From Sapria himalayana (Eukaryota > Streptophyta > Magnoliopsida > Malpighiales > Rafflesiaceae), in contig JAREIK010003122.1 of NCBI GenBank assembly GCA_029783825.1, forward strand, positions 75,670 to 139,669: a stretch of DNA of 64,000 nucleotides, read 5' to 3'. Below are positions 62,480 to 64,000 of this stretch, piece after piece; the first letter of the stretch is position 1, and the number at the start of each line of letters is the position of its first letter. Position numbers and translations under genes: made by a program. The notes beneath the pieces are model-generated. The model made no database searches. It was given only the letters and a program-made list of their open reading frames with translations, and was not told the DNA's origin.

Positions 62480-63900
62480 ATATAATCATTTAAAACTAAA
62501 TAATCATCTTCATCATTAGCTAGTGTATTTGTGCTTGCTTCTCCTGCATGGTTTCTCTGCTAGAAGTTAGTATGCTATTGCTAAGTCAAGGCCATTAACT
62601 ATGACTCTATATAAGACATTTTCTTTTGCATTGCATTCTTAACTTCTTTCATCTCATCATTCACTTCTTTTATTTCCTACATTTTATCCTTCAAAATAGT
62701 ATCTACTGATCCTTCTCTTTAATTTCTTTCTCCATAAATACAAATCATTCATTTGTTTTTATTTCTAGCTGTTCGATCTTTTTCTTCCAATAGTGTTGTG
62801 ATAGAGGAACTAGAAGCATGACTGCTAGAACAAAAATCCACTCCCTTCCAGCAGATGCTTTACACTCACTATTTCTTCTGACCTTTTATGGTCTCCAAAT
62901 AAAAAAATAATAGTCACTTGGTTGAAGTCCCATAGAACTTTCTAATGACTGGAAGTAGCTATCACAGATTCCTCCATGAGTTCCTATAATAAAATAGAAT
63001 AAAATACTATGCTAGATTTAAATAAAATAAATCAAATATTTTTTATTCCACACAACTTTTAAAATTTACTGCAGTATTTTAAAAGTTTATTAATATAACA
63101 CATTCTTAGCAATCATATGAGACTTGTTTCCAACAAAATTCCAATCCACTTCTTCACATGCATCTTCCTGAAAATCACATAAAAATTAGGATATTGGCCC
63201 AATTATCCAGCTCAATGTTTGTATTTATTATGTCAAAAAATAACATATGTTAGAAAATTTTAGCTAAAATTTTAAAACCATGCAAAGATAAATTATTTGG
63301 ACATTAGGCCAACTGCTAAATATATAAATTTTAAAGTTATAAAGTGTACCCAATCTCGAGCATACTCAATGCACGACTTTGATTCTTTTGTGTGGTGAGA
63401 CATTCTGTACCTAGTCTAGCTACCTTAATATGTCTATTTTTGCTGGCTATCTTTGATTTTTTCTTCACTTCTAGTTCCTCACAATACTTAAGCCACTCGG
63501 GCCACTCATCCTCAGGTATAAAATCAAGCCTAACTTTTAGAAACTTAATTTATGGACAAAACCTTAGTACAATTTAGTAGTTTTGCTCTCTCACAGTGAT
63601 TTTATCTGTCCATCAAATTCGGAGTGCCCATATACACTGATTTTATATATAGAAAAATCACAAAAAAACTATATTTATAAAAAGGACATAATTCTTTTAT
63701 GCTTGAATAATAACCAATATAATAGTTACAATATTAGATAATTAACTTTCAATGCTTTGTTTCTTTGTTTTACCTGAAAGTCATAAAAGTTAGTCTCTTT
63801 TGTTGATTCAGAAACTTTTTTCCACTATAATGCTTTGGAATCAAACATTTTGTTGAAAGACTTTGTAATTATAACCAACACTCGTTAGATGGAATTAAAC
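62480..63900 (-). pseudogene. CACTA second ORF relic, Transposase_24 type (E6), 5' end outside window
   Basis: Third copy of the ORF2 relic. Minus-strand pieces: a SKAL, stop, WKKVSESTKETNFYDFQ segment near 63840-63775, PEWLKYCEELEVKKKSK and ASKNRHIKVARLGTECL at about 63505-63395, and the Glu/Lys-rich coiled-coil-like end near 62780-62630 (VKNAMQKKMSY). Stops interrupt it. The N-terminus and any TNP2 would lie beyond 64000. Confidence 0.75.
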
Positions 63901-64000
63901 TATAAAAATAAATAATTAAAATTGAAAAAAACAATTATAACTATATATAAAAACAAAACCACTAAAAGGGACATCATACTATTTATATTAAAATAATTTT

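Overview
This is transposon-dominated, very AT-rich nuclear DNA from a flowering plant; I cannot place the species. The plant assignment rests on degraded CACTA (En/Spm) elements with both a TNP2-type transposase and an Ptta/En/Spm-type second ORF, Ty1/copia and plant-type LINE remnants, a plant BBR/BPC transcription-factor fragment, and ADP-ribosylation-factor retrocopies. I found no gene that looks intact. Every recognisable coding stretch carries stops, frameshifts or truncations. Most of the longer open frames are by-products of tetranucleotide, CT-rich or trinucleotide repeats.

Layout: 1-1378 holds an ARF retropseudogene in TA-rich DNA that is duplicated at 46632-47998. 1381-12838 (+ strand) is a CACTA element (E1) with a TNP2 relic and ORF2 relic, followed by a mosaic 3' part made of trinucleotide blocks, palindromic GTACATATAC-type repeats, an exon-like 'module A' and an exon-like 'module B'. 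12866-16428 is a TATC array. 16429-23690 (- strand) is an inverted relative (E2). It has lost most of TNP2 but carries fragments of two host genes: a BBR/BPC GAGA-binding factor and an NAT10/Kre33-type RNA cytidine acetyltransferase. 26370-28048 and 40647-42420 are inverted copies of another CACTA-type end, separated by about 12.6 kb of GATA repeat (28049-40646) that is broken by a 1.5-kb unrelated segment. 42.4-50.6 kb is AT-rich DNA with a foldback repeat, dinucleotide tracts, the second ARF copy and an exon-like captured fragment. 50.7-52.4 kb is a LINE reverse-transcriptase relic. 52.6-55.95 kb is a 5'-truncated copia relic with its 3' LTR. 59.4-61061 is a CACTA 3' end (E5), 61062-61993 a third GATA array, and 61994-64000 a further inverted CACTA element (E6) that runs off the window.

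The main signal is a repeated architecture. Three times, a GATA/TATC array sits directly between two inverted, outward-lying CACTA-family ends, and the array begins at or within a few bases of the terminal CACTA motif in five of the six junctions. Where ORF2 is visible, it is the 3' ends that face the array. E6 shows the element without cargo, while E1, E2 and E5 share acquired exon-like and repeat modules, so this family seems to have gained, shuffled and amplified host sequence. E2 and E6 lack visible intact transposase and would have depended on a relative for movement.
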